This document shows, in pieces, positions 48,598-57,652 of a stretch of 64,000 nucleotides of DNA. Numbering within the stretch: the first letter of the stretch is position 1; each line of letters opens with the position of its first letter. Origin of the DNA: Arthrobacter sp. DNA4. GTDB lineage: Bacteria > Actinomycetota > Actinomycetes > Actinomycetales > Micrococcaceae. The position numbers and the translations under genes are program-made. Location: the NCBI RefSeq assembly GCF_024362385.1, contig NZ_CP101466.1:3906001-3970000 (forward strand), read 5' to 3'. Under the pieces are notes generated by a model. It did not search any database. It was not told where the DNA came from and saw only the letters and a list, made by a program, of their open reading frames with translations.

Positions 48598-49790
48598 CAC
48601 CGGAAACCGCCGGGAACGGCGCCGATTTTTACCTCATGGACGATTTCCTCAGCGCTGAGGACCGGGCGCTCCGGCTCAAAGTCCGCGCCTTCGTGGACAA
48701 AGACCTGCTGCCCGTCATCAATGGCTACTGGGAACGCGCCGAGTTTCCTTTCGAACTTGTTCCCAAGCTTGCCGGGCTCGGAATTGTCGGAACAACCATT
48801 CAGGGTTACGGATGTCCTGCGCTAAGCCGGCTTGCCGCCGGGATTGTTGCCGCGGAAATCTCCCGCGGCGATGGTTCCGTCAATACTTTCCTCGGCGTCC
48901 AGTCAGGACTGGCGATGGGAACCATCAACATGCTCGGCAGCGAGGAGCAAAAGCAACGCTGGCTCCCTGAAATGGCTGCCCTGGCCAAGATCGGCGCCTT
49001 CGCCCTGACCGAGCCCGAGCACGGATCCGATTCGGTGGCACTCGAAACCAGCGCGCGCCGGGACGGGGACAGCTACATCATCAATGGACGCAAGCGCTGG
49101 ATCGGCAACGCCAGCATGGCCGACGTCGTCATCATCTTCGCCCGCGACGAGGCGGACGCCAAGGTCAAGGCCTTCGTGATGGAGCGTAACGAAGACGGCA
49201 GCTTTCCGGACGGCTACTCCGCCGAAGTCATCACCGGCAAGATCGGCAAGCGGGCGATCCTCCAGCCGGACATCACCCTCGAAAACCTGCGGGTCCCGGC
49301 CGCCAACCGGCTCACGGAATGCCACTCATTCAAGGACGTCACCCGTGTGCTCACCTCCACGCGCAGCGGCGCGTCCTGGGAGTCCTACGGCCATGCAATG
49401 GCCGCATACGAGATCGCCTTGGACTACGCGAAGACCCGGCAGCAGTTCGGCAAACCGATCGGCAGTTTCCAGCTGGTGCAGAACAAGCTGGCCAACATGC
49501 TCGCCGAACTGACGGCGATGCAGCTGATGTGCTTCCGGCTGGCCGTGCTCGCCGAGGACGGCCGAATGACCGGGCCCATGGCCTCGCTGGCCAAGATGCA
49601 GACTGCCCGGAAAGCACGCTGGATCTGTTCCGAAGCGCGGGACATGCTCGGCGGCAACGGTGTGCTGCTGGAGAACCACGTGGCCAGGCACATGACCGAC
49701 ATGGAGGTCGTCTCCACTTACGAGGGCACGGACTCCATCCAGTCACTTCTCGTTGGCCGGGAGATCACCGGCCTCTCCGCCTTCAGTTAG
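48594..49790 (+). CDS. Acyl-CoA dehydrogenase, GCDH-related but lacking the carboxylate arginine
   Basis: A 398-residue FAD-dependent dehydrogenase. FALTEPEHGSDSVALE (about residues 139-154), ARDMLGGNGVLLENHVARHM (about 348-367) and VVSTYEGTDSIQSLLVGREI with the catalytic Glu are clear. At the place where GCDH enzymes have DSGYR, this protein reads RGDGSVNTFLGVQ, so the arginine that binds a far carboxylate is an asparagine. It therefore likely acts on a substrate without that group, unlike the paralogue at 44471. It is the third, coupled gene of the operon. Confidence 0.92.
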   Translation: MTPETAGNGADFYLMDDFLSAEDRALRLKVRAFVDKDLLPVINGYWERAEFPFELVPKLAGLGIVGTTIQGYGCPALSRLAAGIVAAEISRGDGSVNTFLGVQSGLAMGTINMLGSEEQKQRWLPEMAALAKIGAFALTEPEHGSDSVALETSARRDGDSYIINGRKRWIGNASMADVVIIFARDEADAKVKAFVMERNEDGSFPDGYSAEVITGKIGKRAILQPDITLENLRVPAANRLTECHSFKDVTRVLTSTRSGASWESYGHAMAAYEIALDYAKTRQQFGKPIGSFQLVQNKLANMLAELTAMQLMCFRLAVLAEDGRMTGPMASLAKMQTARKARWICSEARDMLGGNGVLLENHVARHMTDMEVVSTYEGTDSIQSLLVGREITGLSAFS

Positions 49791-49859
49791 CGCCCCGCCG
49801 GGCTGCCCCGGCTTCCACAGGCACGAAACCAACAGATCCACACATGCAAAGGAAAAGTC

Positions 49860-50636
49860 ATGAGCAATTTCACCAACCGGGTGGCCGTGGTCACCGGCGG
49901 GGCGCAAGGAATAGGCGCGGCCACCGCGCTGAAACTCGCCACCGGGGGTGCCACCGTCGTCGTCCTTGACCTCAACGAGGGCGGTGCCAAGGCCACCGCG
50001 CAGCGGATCTCGGACCACCCGGACGTCTTGGCAGCCGGCAGAAAGGCCGTTGCCGCCTGCTGCGATGTCACGGATGAGGCAGCCGTGGACGGCGTATTCG
50101 GTGACATTCACCGGGAGTTCGGCCGCCTCGACATCCTGGTAAACAATGCCGGCATCACCCGTGACAACATGTTTTTCAAGATGGAGCGGCCGGACTGGGA
50201 TTCGGTCCTGGCCACCAATCTCACGAGTGCCTACCTCTGCACGCGCGCTGCCCAGCGCTACATGGTTCCGGCCAAGTACGGCAAGATCGTCTCGCTCAGC
50301 AGCCGCAGCGCGCTGGGCAACCGCGGGCAAGCCAACTACGCAGCCGCAAAGGCAGGCATCCAAGGCCTGACGGCGACGCTTGCCATCGAACTCGGCCCGT
50401 TCAACATCACGGTCAATGCCGTGGCACCGGGTTACATCGCCACTTCGATGACCGCCGCAACGGCCCAGCGTGTTGGCGCCAGCCCGGCCGAGCACCAGCA
50501 GGCGGTGGCGGAACGCACCCCGTTGGGACGTGTAGGCCAGCCCGAGGAAGTAGCCGCGGCCGTCGCGTTCTTCGCCGGCGACGACTCCTCTTACATCTCG
50601 GGACAAACCCTTTACATCAATGGCGGAGCCCGCTGA
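49860..50636 (+). CDS. Short-chain dehydrogenase/reductase, probable 3-hydroxyacyl-CoA dehydrogenase
   Basis: A 258-residue classical SDR of the FabG type. VVTGGAQGIGAATALKLATG (about residues 10-29) is the NAD(P) glycine motif, VNNAGITRDNMFFKM (about 94-108) the NNAG block, and SLSSRSALGNRGQANYAAAK (about 143-162) holds the catalytic Ser, Tyr and Lys. In this operon it would oxidise the 3-hydroxyacyl-CoA made by the MaoC hydratase. Its stop shares one base with the thiolase start (TGATG). Confidence 0.92.
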   Translation: MSNFTNRVAVVTGGAQGIGAATALKLATGGATVVVLDLNEGGAKATAQRISDHPDVLAAGRKAVAACCDVTDEAAVDGVFGDIHREFGRLDILVNNAGITRDNMFFKMERPDWDSVLATNLTSAYLCTRAAQRYMVPAKYGKIVSLSSRSALGNRGQANYAAAKAGIQGLTATLAIELGPFNITVNAVAPGYIATSMTAATAQRVGASPAEHQQAVAERTPLGRVGQPEEVAAAVAFFAGDDSSYISGQTLYINGGAR

Positions 50637-51829
50637 TGCCCGAGGCATTCCTCGTCGGGGGCGTCCGCACCCCGGTGGGTCGACACGGCGGCGTGCTGGC
50701 CACCGCCCGCCCCGACGACTTGGCCGCGCTGGTGCTGGAGGCCGCAGTGGACCGGGTCGGTGTCGATCCTGCCACCATCGACGAGGTGATCCTGGGCTGT
50801 GTGAACCAGGCCGGGGAGGACAACCGTAACGTTGCCCGGATGGCCTCGCTGCTGGCCGGGTTCCCGCACGCCATTCCGGCGGTGACGGTCAACCGGCTTT
50901 GCGCCTCCGGCCTAACCGCCATCAGCATGGCGGCGCAGTCGATACGCAACGGTGACGCCGACCTTGTGGTCGCGGGCGGTGTGGAGTCGATGACCCGCGC
51001 GCCCTGGGTGATGGCCAAGCCGGACAAGCCATACGCCAAACCGGGTGAACTCGCGGACACCTCAATCGGTGCGCGGTTCGTCAACCCGCGGATGGAGCCG
51101 GGGGCGCTGTTTTCCATGCCGGAGACGGCAGAAGAGGTAGCCAAGCGGGAAAACATCTCCCGTGCCGACGCGGACAGCTTTGCACTGCGCTCGCACCATC
51201 TGGCTGTGGCGGCGATCGACGCCGGTCGCTTCAGTGATGAGATAGTCCCGGTTCCGGTCAAAGACAGACGGGGGGAAGTCTCGCTGGTGGACACAGATGA
51301 GGGACCCAGGCGCGGCTCAACCGCCGACGCTTTGGCCGCCCTCCGGCCGATCGTGGCGCCCGGAGGGGTGGTCACCGCCGGCAATTCCAGTTCCCTTAAC
51401 GACGGCGCATCTGCCGTAGTGGTGGCCAGCGGCGAAGCCGTGGAACGCTACGGGCTCACCCCACGGGCCCGCATCGTCGCCAGCCAGGCGGCCGGTGTAG
51501 CGCCGCAGGTAATGGGCATCGGCCCGGTGCCTGCTACACAAAAGGCACTGGCCAAGGCCAACTGGGACCTGGACGGCGTGGGGGCCGTCGAACTCAACGA
51601 GGCGTTCGCTGCGCAGGCGCTGGCCTGCATGCGGCTGCTCGGAATGGATGCGGGAACCGTCAACAACGACGGCGGTGCGATTGCTTTGGGCCACCCCCTG
51701 GGCTCCTCCGGAGCACGGATCGTCGTCACGCTGCTGGGCCGGATGGAACGCGAAAACGCCGACCGCGGCCTGGCCACCATGTGCGTGGGCCTGGGCCAAG
51801 GCGTCGCCATGCTGCTGGAGAGGGTTTAA
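50636..51829 (+). CDS. Thiolase (acetyl-CoA acyltransferase family)
   Basis: A 397-residue thiolase that cleaves 3-ketoacyl-CoA with CoA. VNRLCASGLTAISMAAQSIR carries Cys89, the acyl-carrying nucleophile; GGAIALGHPLGSSGARIVVT (about 344-363) holds the catalytic His, and TMCVGLGQGVAMLLERV at the end the second Cys. VELNEAFAAQALACMRLLGM is the NEAFA block. It follows the SDR with one base overlap and touches the MaoC gene directly (stop 51827-51829, ATG 51830). It would complete the beta-oxidation round. Confidence 0.95.
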   Translation: MPEAFLVGGVRTPVGRHGGVLATARPDDLAALVLEAAVDRVGVDPATIDEVILGCVNQAGEDNRNVARMASLLAGFPHAIPAVTVNRLCASGLTAISMAAQSIRNGDADLVVAGGVESMTRAPWVMAKPDKPYAKPGELADTSIGARFVNPRMEPGALFSMPETAEEVAKRENISRADADSFALRSHHLAVAAIDAGRFSDEIVPVPVKDRRGEVSLVDTDEGPRRGSTADALAALRPIVAPGGVVTAGNSSSLNDGASAVVVASGEAVERYGLTPRARIVASQAAGVAPQVMGIGPVPATQKALAKANWDLDGVGAVELNEAFAAQALACMRLLGMDAGTVNNDGGAIALGHPLGSSGARIVVTLLGRMERENADRGLATMCVGLGQGVAMLLERV

Positions 51830-52282
51830 ATGAAACTGTTCAAGGACGCTGCCGAGCTGGCCAGCATGGTTGGTCAGGAAATCGGGGTGAGCGGGTGGCA
51901 TACCCTGGACCAATCCCAGATCCAGGCGTTCGCCGACGCTACCCTGGACCAACAGTGGATACACACGGACCCGGAGCGGGCAGCAGGCGGACCCTTCGGT
52001 GCCACGGTTGCCCATGGATACCTCAGCTTGTCGCTGCTGCCATACCTGGCCGGTCAGGTGTACCGGGTCGACGGGGCCGCAATGATCATCAACTATGGGC
52101 TGAACAAGGTCCGGTTCCCTGCGCCCGCCAGGGTCAACTCGCGCATCAGGGACCGGCTGACACTGGCCTCGGTGAGCGAGACAGCCAATGGGCGGCAGCT
52201 GCAGTTCCATCACCTGATCGAACTGGAAGGCTCGCAAAAGCCTGCCTGCATAGCGGAGACTGTCTCCCTGCTCCCGAGCTGA
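51830..52282 (+). CDS. MaoC-family enoyl-CoA hydratase
   Basis: A 150-residue single hotdog MaoC protein. The hydratase motif is AFADATLDQQWIHTDPERAA (about residues 34-53), with the Asp and His of the catalytic dyad, followed by GPFGATVAHGYLSLSLLPYL (about 55-74). It hydrates trans-2-enoyl-CoA to 3-hydroxyacyl-CoA, the step between the acyl-CoA dehydrogenase and the SDR. It starts directly at the thiolase stop codon. Confidence 0.93.
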   Translation: MKLFKDAAELASMVGQEIGVSGWHTLDQSQIQAFADATLDQQWIHTDPERAAGGPFGATVAHGYLSLSLLPYLAGQVYRVDGAAMIINYGLNKVRFPAPARVNSRIRDRLTLASVSETANGRQLQFHHLIELEGSQKPACIAETVSLLPS

Positions 52283-52368
52283 GCTGCTCCTGAAGACCTT
52301 GCACCACCATCCGAACAACGACGTTACGGCCGAGCCTGCCTGCAGGCTCTTTCCGAGGGAGAAACCCC

Positions 52369-53745
52369 ATGAGCACAGAAAACTCAAACCTGAAATACGT
52401 CGACGCTGACCTCCAGGGGCCGGCGTCGGAACTGAAGGTGTCGCCTGCTGAACTGCGCCGCACCTCCGTGTCGTCCTTCCTTGGTTCCGCTTTGGAATAC
52501 ATGGACTTCACGCTTTATACCCTGGCGGCGGCGCTCGTTTTCGGGCCGCTGTTCTTCCCCAACACAGACCCGGCCATGGCATTGCTCGCCAGCTTTGCCG
52601 CGTTTGGTTCCGGATTCCTCGTCCGGCCCCTTGGCGGGGTCTATTTCGGCTACCTTGGGGATAAATACGGGCGGAAATCCGTCCTGGTCATAACCGTGGG
52701 AATGATGGGGATCGCCACTCTGGGAATGGGTCTTTTGCCCACGTTTGCCCAGATCGGGGTCATGGCCCCCATCCTCCTGGTGCTCCTGCGGCTTATCCAG
52801 GGCTTCGGCGCCGGCGCCGAGCTGTCCGGGGCCTCGCTGCTGCTGGTGGAATCCGCCCCGTCGAATAAGCGCGGCTTTTACGGCGCCGTGGTGGCACTGG
52901 GAACGGCAACGGGTGTGCTGTTGGCCAGCGGACTGTGGCTGCTGCTCTCGCAAATGCCCAAAGACGAGTTCCTCGCCTGGGGGTGGCGTCTTCCCTTCCT
53001 ACTGAGCGTCGGTACCACCCTTGTGGCCCTGTATTTGCGGCGCAGTGTGAGCGAATCACCGGTCTTCGAGGCGGTGAAGGCGCGGCGGGCAGCGGCGCGC
53101 CTGGAGGCCAAGCAACAAAGCGTCTGGCGTGACGTTGCCGATTCCAAGAAGGCCTTCCTCGTCTCACTGGGCATCAAACTCGGCGAAAACGGCTCCGTGT
53201 ACCTCGTCAAGGGATTCCTTATCGGATGGACGGTGTCTGTGGTGAAGATGGATCCCAATCTGGTCACTACGGGCGTGACGCTCGGCTCCGTTTTGGGCGT
53301 GCTCACGGTCCTGCTGACCGGTAAGCTCACTGACCGGTTCGGCCGACGCAAAGTTTGGCTCTGGCTCTCCGGGTTCCAGTTCGCCTTCACCATTCCCGCG
53401 ATGCTGATGATCGAAACACGGAACCCCGTATTGGTGGCCCTGGTCTTCGTTGTCTATGTAGGCGGTCCGCTGCCGAACCTGTATGGCGTGGAGTCCACTT
53501 GGCTGGTGGAGATGTTCGGCTCCAAACGCCGCTTCTCCTTTATGACGACGGTCAAGGAAATCGGCGCGGTCCTGTCCGGCGGTCTCGGCCCCATCATTGC
53601 AGCCAGCGTCGTTGCTATGACCGGGCCGGGCTGGATCCCAGTTGCCGGAATCCTCATGGCCTACGCGGCGATCGGCCTTGCGGCCGGGTTCTTCGCGCCG
53701 GAGACCAAGGGCCGGGACCTCAATGCGGAGGCAGACGCGTTCTAA
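52369..53745 (+). CDS. MHS-type MFS permease of the acyl-CoA operon
   Basis: A 458-residue 12-helix transporter of the metabolite:H+ symporter group. SFLGSALEYMDFTLYTLAAA (about residues 35-54), GFLVRPLGGVYFGYLGDKYG (about 82-101) with RKSVLVI, and GFGAGAELSGASLLLVESAP (about 145-164) are the family blocks. GAGGGAGAAACC precedes the ATG. As last gene of the operon it most likely imports the acid that the CoA-transferase activates. A hairpin of the dispersed family follows. It is only distantly like the creatinase-linked permease at 24170. Confidence 0.9.
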   Translation: MSTENSNLKYVDADLQGPASELKVSPAELRRTSVSSFLGSALEYMDFTLYTLAAALVFGPLFFPNTDPAMALLASFAAFGSGFLVRPLGGVYFGYLGDKYGRKSVLVITVGMMGIATLGMGLLPTFAQIGVMAPILLVLLRLIQGFGAGAELSGASLLLVESAPSNKRGFYGAVVALGTATGVLLASGLWLLLSQMPKDEFLAWGWRLPFLLSVGTTLVALYLRRSVSESPVFEAVKARRAAARLEAKQQSVWRDVADSKKAFLVSLGIKLGENGSVYLVKGFLIGWTVSVVKMDPNLVTTGVTLGSVLGVLTVLLTGKLTDRFGRRKVWLWLSGFQFAFTIPAMLMIETRNPVLVALVFVVYVGGPLPNLYGVESTWLVEMFGSKRRFSFMTTVKEIGAVLSGGLGPIIAASVVAMTGPGWIPVAGILMAYAAIGLAAGFFAPETKGRDLNAEADAF

Positions 53746-53792
53746 GTCCACAAAAGCGGGCGACGGCGGGAGCAATGCCCTGCGTGGCGGCG

Positions 53793-53830
53793 AGCGGACG
53801 ACGGCGGGTGGGCACCCGCCGTCGTCCGCT
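53793..53830 (+). terminator. Perfect 17-base-pair hairpin with a preceding half copy
   Basis: AGCGGACGACGGCGGGT (53793-53809) pairs perfectly with ACCCGCCGTCGTCCGCT (53814-53830), loop GGGC. A half copy AGCGGGCGACGGCGGG stands at 53755-53770 without a matching arm, as if one hairpin had been added next to a decayed one. It terminates the catabolic operon. Confidence 0.85.
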
Positions 53831-53920
53831 TTGGTTGAAGAGGCCGGACGTTCAAATCCCCGGTTGGTCGCGGCGGGCTGGCGGGTGCACATGACGGTTC
53901 CGAGCGACCAATGCGCGTAA

Positions 53921-54880
53921 ATGTCGCCCTTGGAGGTCGTCCCTGAATTCATCGCTGATGTTGGGCTCAAGAAGGGCGAGAAGATTGACTATGCAATCGT
54001 CAAGGACGGCGAAGTCCAAATTCTGATCGAGTGCAAGAAGTCGACCGAACCCGTGAAGATCGAGCATGCCTCGCAGCTCTTCCGGTACTTCGCGGTTACC
54101 AACGCTCGTATAGCCATCTTGACCAACGGCGAGGTCTATCAGTTCTTCACTGACTTGGATGCACCCAACCGCATGGATGCGAAGCCCTTCCTCGTGCTCG
54201 ATTTGAACGACATCGACCAGTCCCTGATTCCCGAGCTCCAGAAACTCTCAAAAGACGTCTTCGACCTGGACTCAATCATCAGCGCAGCCGGTGAATTGAA
54301 ATACATTGGCGAACTCAAACGAACCCTGGCCGCACAGTTCAAGGATCCAGAGGATGAATGGGTAAAGTTCCTGACGGCACGGGTCTACTCGGGACCCTAT
54401 ACACAAAGGGTCCGAGAGCAGTTCACCACGTTGGTTGGAAAAGCCACCAAACAATTCCTCAATGACCAGGTCAACGAACGGCTGAAAAAAGCCCTTGGAA
54501 ACCCCGGATTCCCGCAGACTGATGAAGCGGCAGTACCTGCTGCTGTCACTAGCGCTCCGGTTGCAGAGGCGGACCTCGCCGAGGCTGATGGTTTGGAGAC
54601 GACTCTTGAGGAGATTGAGGGCTACCAGATCGTACGCGCTATTGTCTGCAGTGAGGTGAAGCCAGTTCGGGTCGCTCAGCGGGACGCGAAGTCCTACTTT
54701 GCGGTTCTTCTGGACGATAACAACCGGAAGCCCATAGCCCGTCTTCACTTCAACCGGACCCAGAAGTACATCGGCATCTTCAATGACAGCAAAGAAGAAA
54801 CCCGGGTCCCCATTAATTCCCTCGAGGAAATCTATGAGCACACCGAAGCACTTCGAGCGACCGTCAAGAGCTACCTGTGA
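53921..54880 (+). pseudogene. HsdR N-terminal-type nuclease gene lacking its 5' end
   Basis: The 319-residue frame matches the family of about 360-residue proteins with the HsdR_N nuclease domain, but starts at MSPLEVVPEFIADVG, where family members already have about 40 residues. The PD-(D/E)xK core is kept (GEKIDYAIVKDGEVQILIEC then KK), followed by ASQLFRYFAVTNARIAILTN. The N-terminal helix with the conserved glutamate is absent and the frame before the ATG is closed by TAA. GC content and codon use are lower than in neighbours, a sign of transfer. It may be a broken gene or a shortened version; no methylase or specificity subunit lies nearby. Confidence 0.75.
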
Positions 54881-55152
54881 CCGCGGCGAGGCTGCCAAGG
54901 CCCTTGCCATTAGTGGTGGGTGAGAGATACCGGGATTTTGGGATTCAGGCCAGTCGCTCCTGAGACACCCCGTAAATGATTGCACTGAAGCGGACCTTCA
55001 AATATGAATTCGCACCATCGGCAATGAATCCCGCCCCAAGCGCCCGGGATGAGTCTTTCGGCTCTACCAGCAACTTTGCTGATCAAAGTAAATTTCGGCA
55101 GATGGTCCAGGACTCTGGCCACCTCAGAATTCCGAATTGAAAGCAGGAAGCA

Positions 55153-55602
55153 ATGATGATTTCGGCTAGGACCCTCCCCCGCGCGGCCGCTGCCCTTGGT
55201 ATCACTGGAGCCCTTGCGTTAATCGCAACACCGGTCATGGCAGCCAGCGGAGGTGCCTCCGGCGGGGGCGCGCAGGTGGTAAACGAATCAGGCTGCCAGA
55301 CCACATCAGATGGGACCCAATGCTCAAAAACCCATAGCGTAGTCAAGGCTGTGACCACTCCAAGCGGAGTTGAAAACAGCGTGGACATTGGCCGTGTCTA
55401 CTCCACGACCTCACACCCGGACGGCACCACCGATTGGTATGCAAATACTTACAGGGACCATTCCATGACACGAGGAGGCGAACTGCAGGAAAGAAGCACC
55501 CACGTGAACTTTTCAGCAGCCAACTGCACTTACTTGGCCGACATTCACTACGCGAACGGCGCGTACCAGTTCCACAGAATCAACCTTGACTGCCCGCACT
55601 GA
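55153..55602 (+). CDS. Small secreted protein of unknown function
   Basis: A 149-residue protein with signal peptide (AAAALGITGALALIATPVMA, cleavage after about residue 30). The mature part begins with a glycine/serine stretch, contains four cysteines (GCQTTSDGTQCS, NCTYLAD, DCPH) that could form two disulfides, and is rich in Thr, Ser and His. I do not recognise it. AGGAAGC precedes the ATG. It lies in the lower-GC patch with the truncated nuclease gene and may have arrived with it. Confidence 0.75.
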   Translation: MMISARTLPRAAAALGITGALALIATPVMAASGGASGGGAQVVNESGCQTTSDGTQCSKTHSVVKAVTTPSGVENSVDIGRVYSTTSHPDGTTDWYANTYRDHSMTRGGELQERSTHVNFSAANCTYLADIHYANGAYQFHRINLDCPH

Positions 55603-55624
55603 CCCGGATCTCTTAACGGGCTCT

Positions 55625-57652
55625 TTAGACCTCCGCGACAGGAGCCGCGAACTGCGCCTCGTACAGCCGCGCGTAGGCCCCGCCCGCAGCCAGCAGTGAA
55701 GCGTGCGTCCCCTGCTCCACGATCTGCCCAGCCTCCATCACCAGGATGAGATCGGCGTCGCGGATCGTGGAGAGGCGGTGCGCGATCACAAAGGACGTCC
55801 GGTCCGACCGCAGCGCGCTCATGGCCTTCTGCACCAGCACCTCCGTCCGGGTATCCACCGAAGATGTCGCCTCATCGAGAATCAGGACAGACGGCTGCGC
55901 CAGGAACGCCCGGGCAATCGTCAGCAACTGTTTCTCGCCGGCGGACACGTTGGACCCTTCGTCGTCCAGCACGGTGTCGTATCCCTCGGGCAGGGACTTC
56001 ACAAAGCGATCAACATAGGTCGCCCGGGCAGCTTCCAACACGTCTGAAGAGGAAGCAGCAGGGCGCCCGTACGCAATGTTGTCGCGGATGGTCCCGCCGA
56101 ACAGCCACGTATCCTGCAGCACCATCCCCATCCGCGAGCGCAGGTCGTGCCGGCTTATGGTGGTGATGTCCACACCATCCAGAGTGATCCGCCCGCCGTC
56201 CAGCTCGTAGAACCGCATCATCAGGTTCACCAAGGTGGTCTTGCCCGCACCCGTTGGCCCCACAATCGCCACAGTCTGCCCCGGCTCGGCCACCAAAGAC
56301 AGCCCGCTAATCAGCGGCTTGTCCGGCGAATACGAGAAGGACACATCCTCAAACACCAGCCGCCCCCGGGCAGCACCGTCAGGGCTCTGCAGCGAAGCCC
56401 CAACAGGATCCGGCGACTGCTCCTCCGTGTCCAACAGCTCGAACACCCGCTCGGCAGAGGCCACCCCGGACTGCAGCAGGTTCGCCATGGACCCCAGCTG
56501 CGCCAGCGGCTGGGTGAACTGCCGCGAATACTGGATGAACGCCTGCACATCGCCCAGCTGCATCGCCCCGGACGCCACCTGCAGGCCACCCACCACCGCG
56601 ATGCCCACGTACACCAGGTTCCCGATGAACGTCATGGTAAGCATGATCAGCCCGGAAATGAACTGCGCCCCAAAGCTCGCCTCATACAGCTCTGCGTTCT
56701 TTTGCCGGAACCGCTCCCCCACCTCGCGCTGCTTACCGAACACTTTCACCAGTGCATGCCCGGTGTAGGTCTCCTCGATCTGCCCGTTCAGCTCGCCGGT
56801 GTTCTTCCACTGCTGCACGAACAGCTTCTGCGAGCGCTTGGCGATCAGCGTGGTGATCCCCAGCGTCAGCGGAATGGTCACCAAAGCGATCAGCGCCAGT
56901 GTGGGCGAAAGAATGAACATCATCACCAGCACACCCAGCACCGTCAGGACGGACGTCACCGCCTGGCTGATGGACTGCTGCAGGCTCTGCGAAATATTGT
57001 CCACATCGTTGGTCACGCGGCTGAGCAGCTCGCCGCGCTGGATCGAATCGAAATACCGCAGCGGCAGCCGGTTGATCTTCGCCTCAATCTGTTCGCGCAG
57101 CCCGTACACAGTCCGCTGCACCACGCCGTTCAGCACATACGCCTGCCCCCACATGAAGGCCGAGCCCAGCACGTACAGCACCAGCGCCCACGTCAGCACA
57201 CTGGCCAGCGCGCCGAAGTCGATCCCCGCGCCCGGCGTCAGCGTCATGGCGCTGAGCATGTCCGCCTTCTGGTTCTCCCCCGACGCCCGCAGCATCGCAA
57301 TCAACTGCGCCTGCGTCATCCCCGGCGGCAGCTGCTTGGACACCACACCGGAAAAAATCAGGTTGGTGCCCTCGCCCAGCAGCCGCGGCCCAATCACCTG
57401 CAGCACCACGCCCGCCACAGCCATGGCCAGCACCAGCATCAGCCAGAACCGCTCCGGCCGCAGCGTGCCCAGCAGGCGCTTGGCAGAGCCACTGAAGTTC
57501 ATTGCCTTCTCCGCCGGGACATTCATCCCGGCGAACGGTCCGCCGTGCCCGGGGCCGCCGCGCGGCCTGGGAATGCGTACGACGTCGGCCTGGCCGCTTC
57601 CGGAGGCGGGCGCACCTTTGGTGCCGCGTGCGGGAGTGGGCCCGTGGCTCAT
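55625..57652 (-). CDS. Heterodimeric ABC exporter half with consensus Walker B
   Basis: A 675-residue exporter half: about 70 residues of disordered N-tail, six transmembrane helices (about 78-380) and a nucleotide-binding domain (about 420-670). Walker A is GPTGAGKTTLVNLMM, and Walker B is VLILDEATSSVDT with a normal catalytic Glu. The signature reads NVSAGEKQLL instead of LSGGQ, a degenerate form. This combination, opposite to the partner at 57649, marks one member of an asymmetric heterodimer like TM287/TM288. Start and partner stop overlap in four bases (57649-57652). Likely exports drugs or lipids. Confidence 0.94.
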   Translation of the reverse strand: MSHGPTPARGTKGAPASGSGQADVVRIPRPRGGPGHGGPFAGMNVPAEKAMNFSGSAKRLLGTLRPERFWLMLVLAMAVAGVVLQVIGPRLLGEGTNLIFSGVVSKQLPPGMTQAQLIAMLRASGENQKADMLSAMTLTPGAGIDFGALASVLTWALVLYVLGSAFMWGQAYVLNGVVQRTVYGLREQIEAKINRLPLRYFDSIQRGELLSRVTNDVDNISQSLQQSISQAVTSVLTVLGVLVMMFILSPTLALIALVTIPLTLGITTLIAKRSQKLFVQQWKNTGELNGQIEETYTGHALVKVFGKQREVGERFRQKNAELYEASFGAQFISGLIMLTMTFIGNLVYVGIAVVGGLQVASGAMQLGDVQAFIQYSRQFTQPLAQLGSMANLLQSGVASAERVFELLDTEEQSPDPVGASLQSPDGAARGRLVFEDVSFSYSPDKPLISGLSLVAEPGQTVAIVGPTGAGKTTLVNLMMRFYELDGGRITLDGVDITTISRHDLRSRMGMVLQDTWLFGGTIRDNIAYGRPAASSSDVLEAARATYVDRFVKSLPEGYDTVLDDEGSNVSAGEKQLLTIARAFLAQPSVLILDEATSSVDTRTEVLVQKAMSALRSDRTSFVIAHRLSTIRDADLILVMEAGQIVEQGTHASLLAAGGAYARLYEAQFAAPVAEV

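Noticed and set aside
53838-53870. GTTCAAATCCCC, resembling a tRNA T-arm or attachment-site remnant next to the truncated nuclease gene
   Set aside because: The flanking bases do not form a 5-base T-stem and no acceptor stem or CCA-side partner is seen.
54976-55140. A 54-codon frame just upstream of the secreted protein gene
   Set aside because: No ribosome-binding site and third-position GC far below real genes nearby; likely chance in the lower-GC patch.
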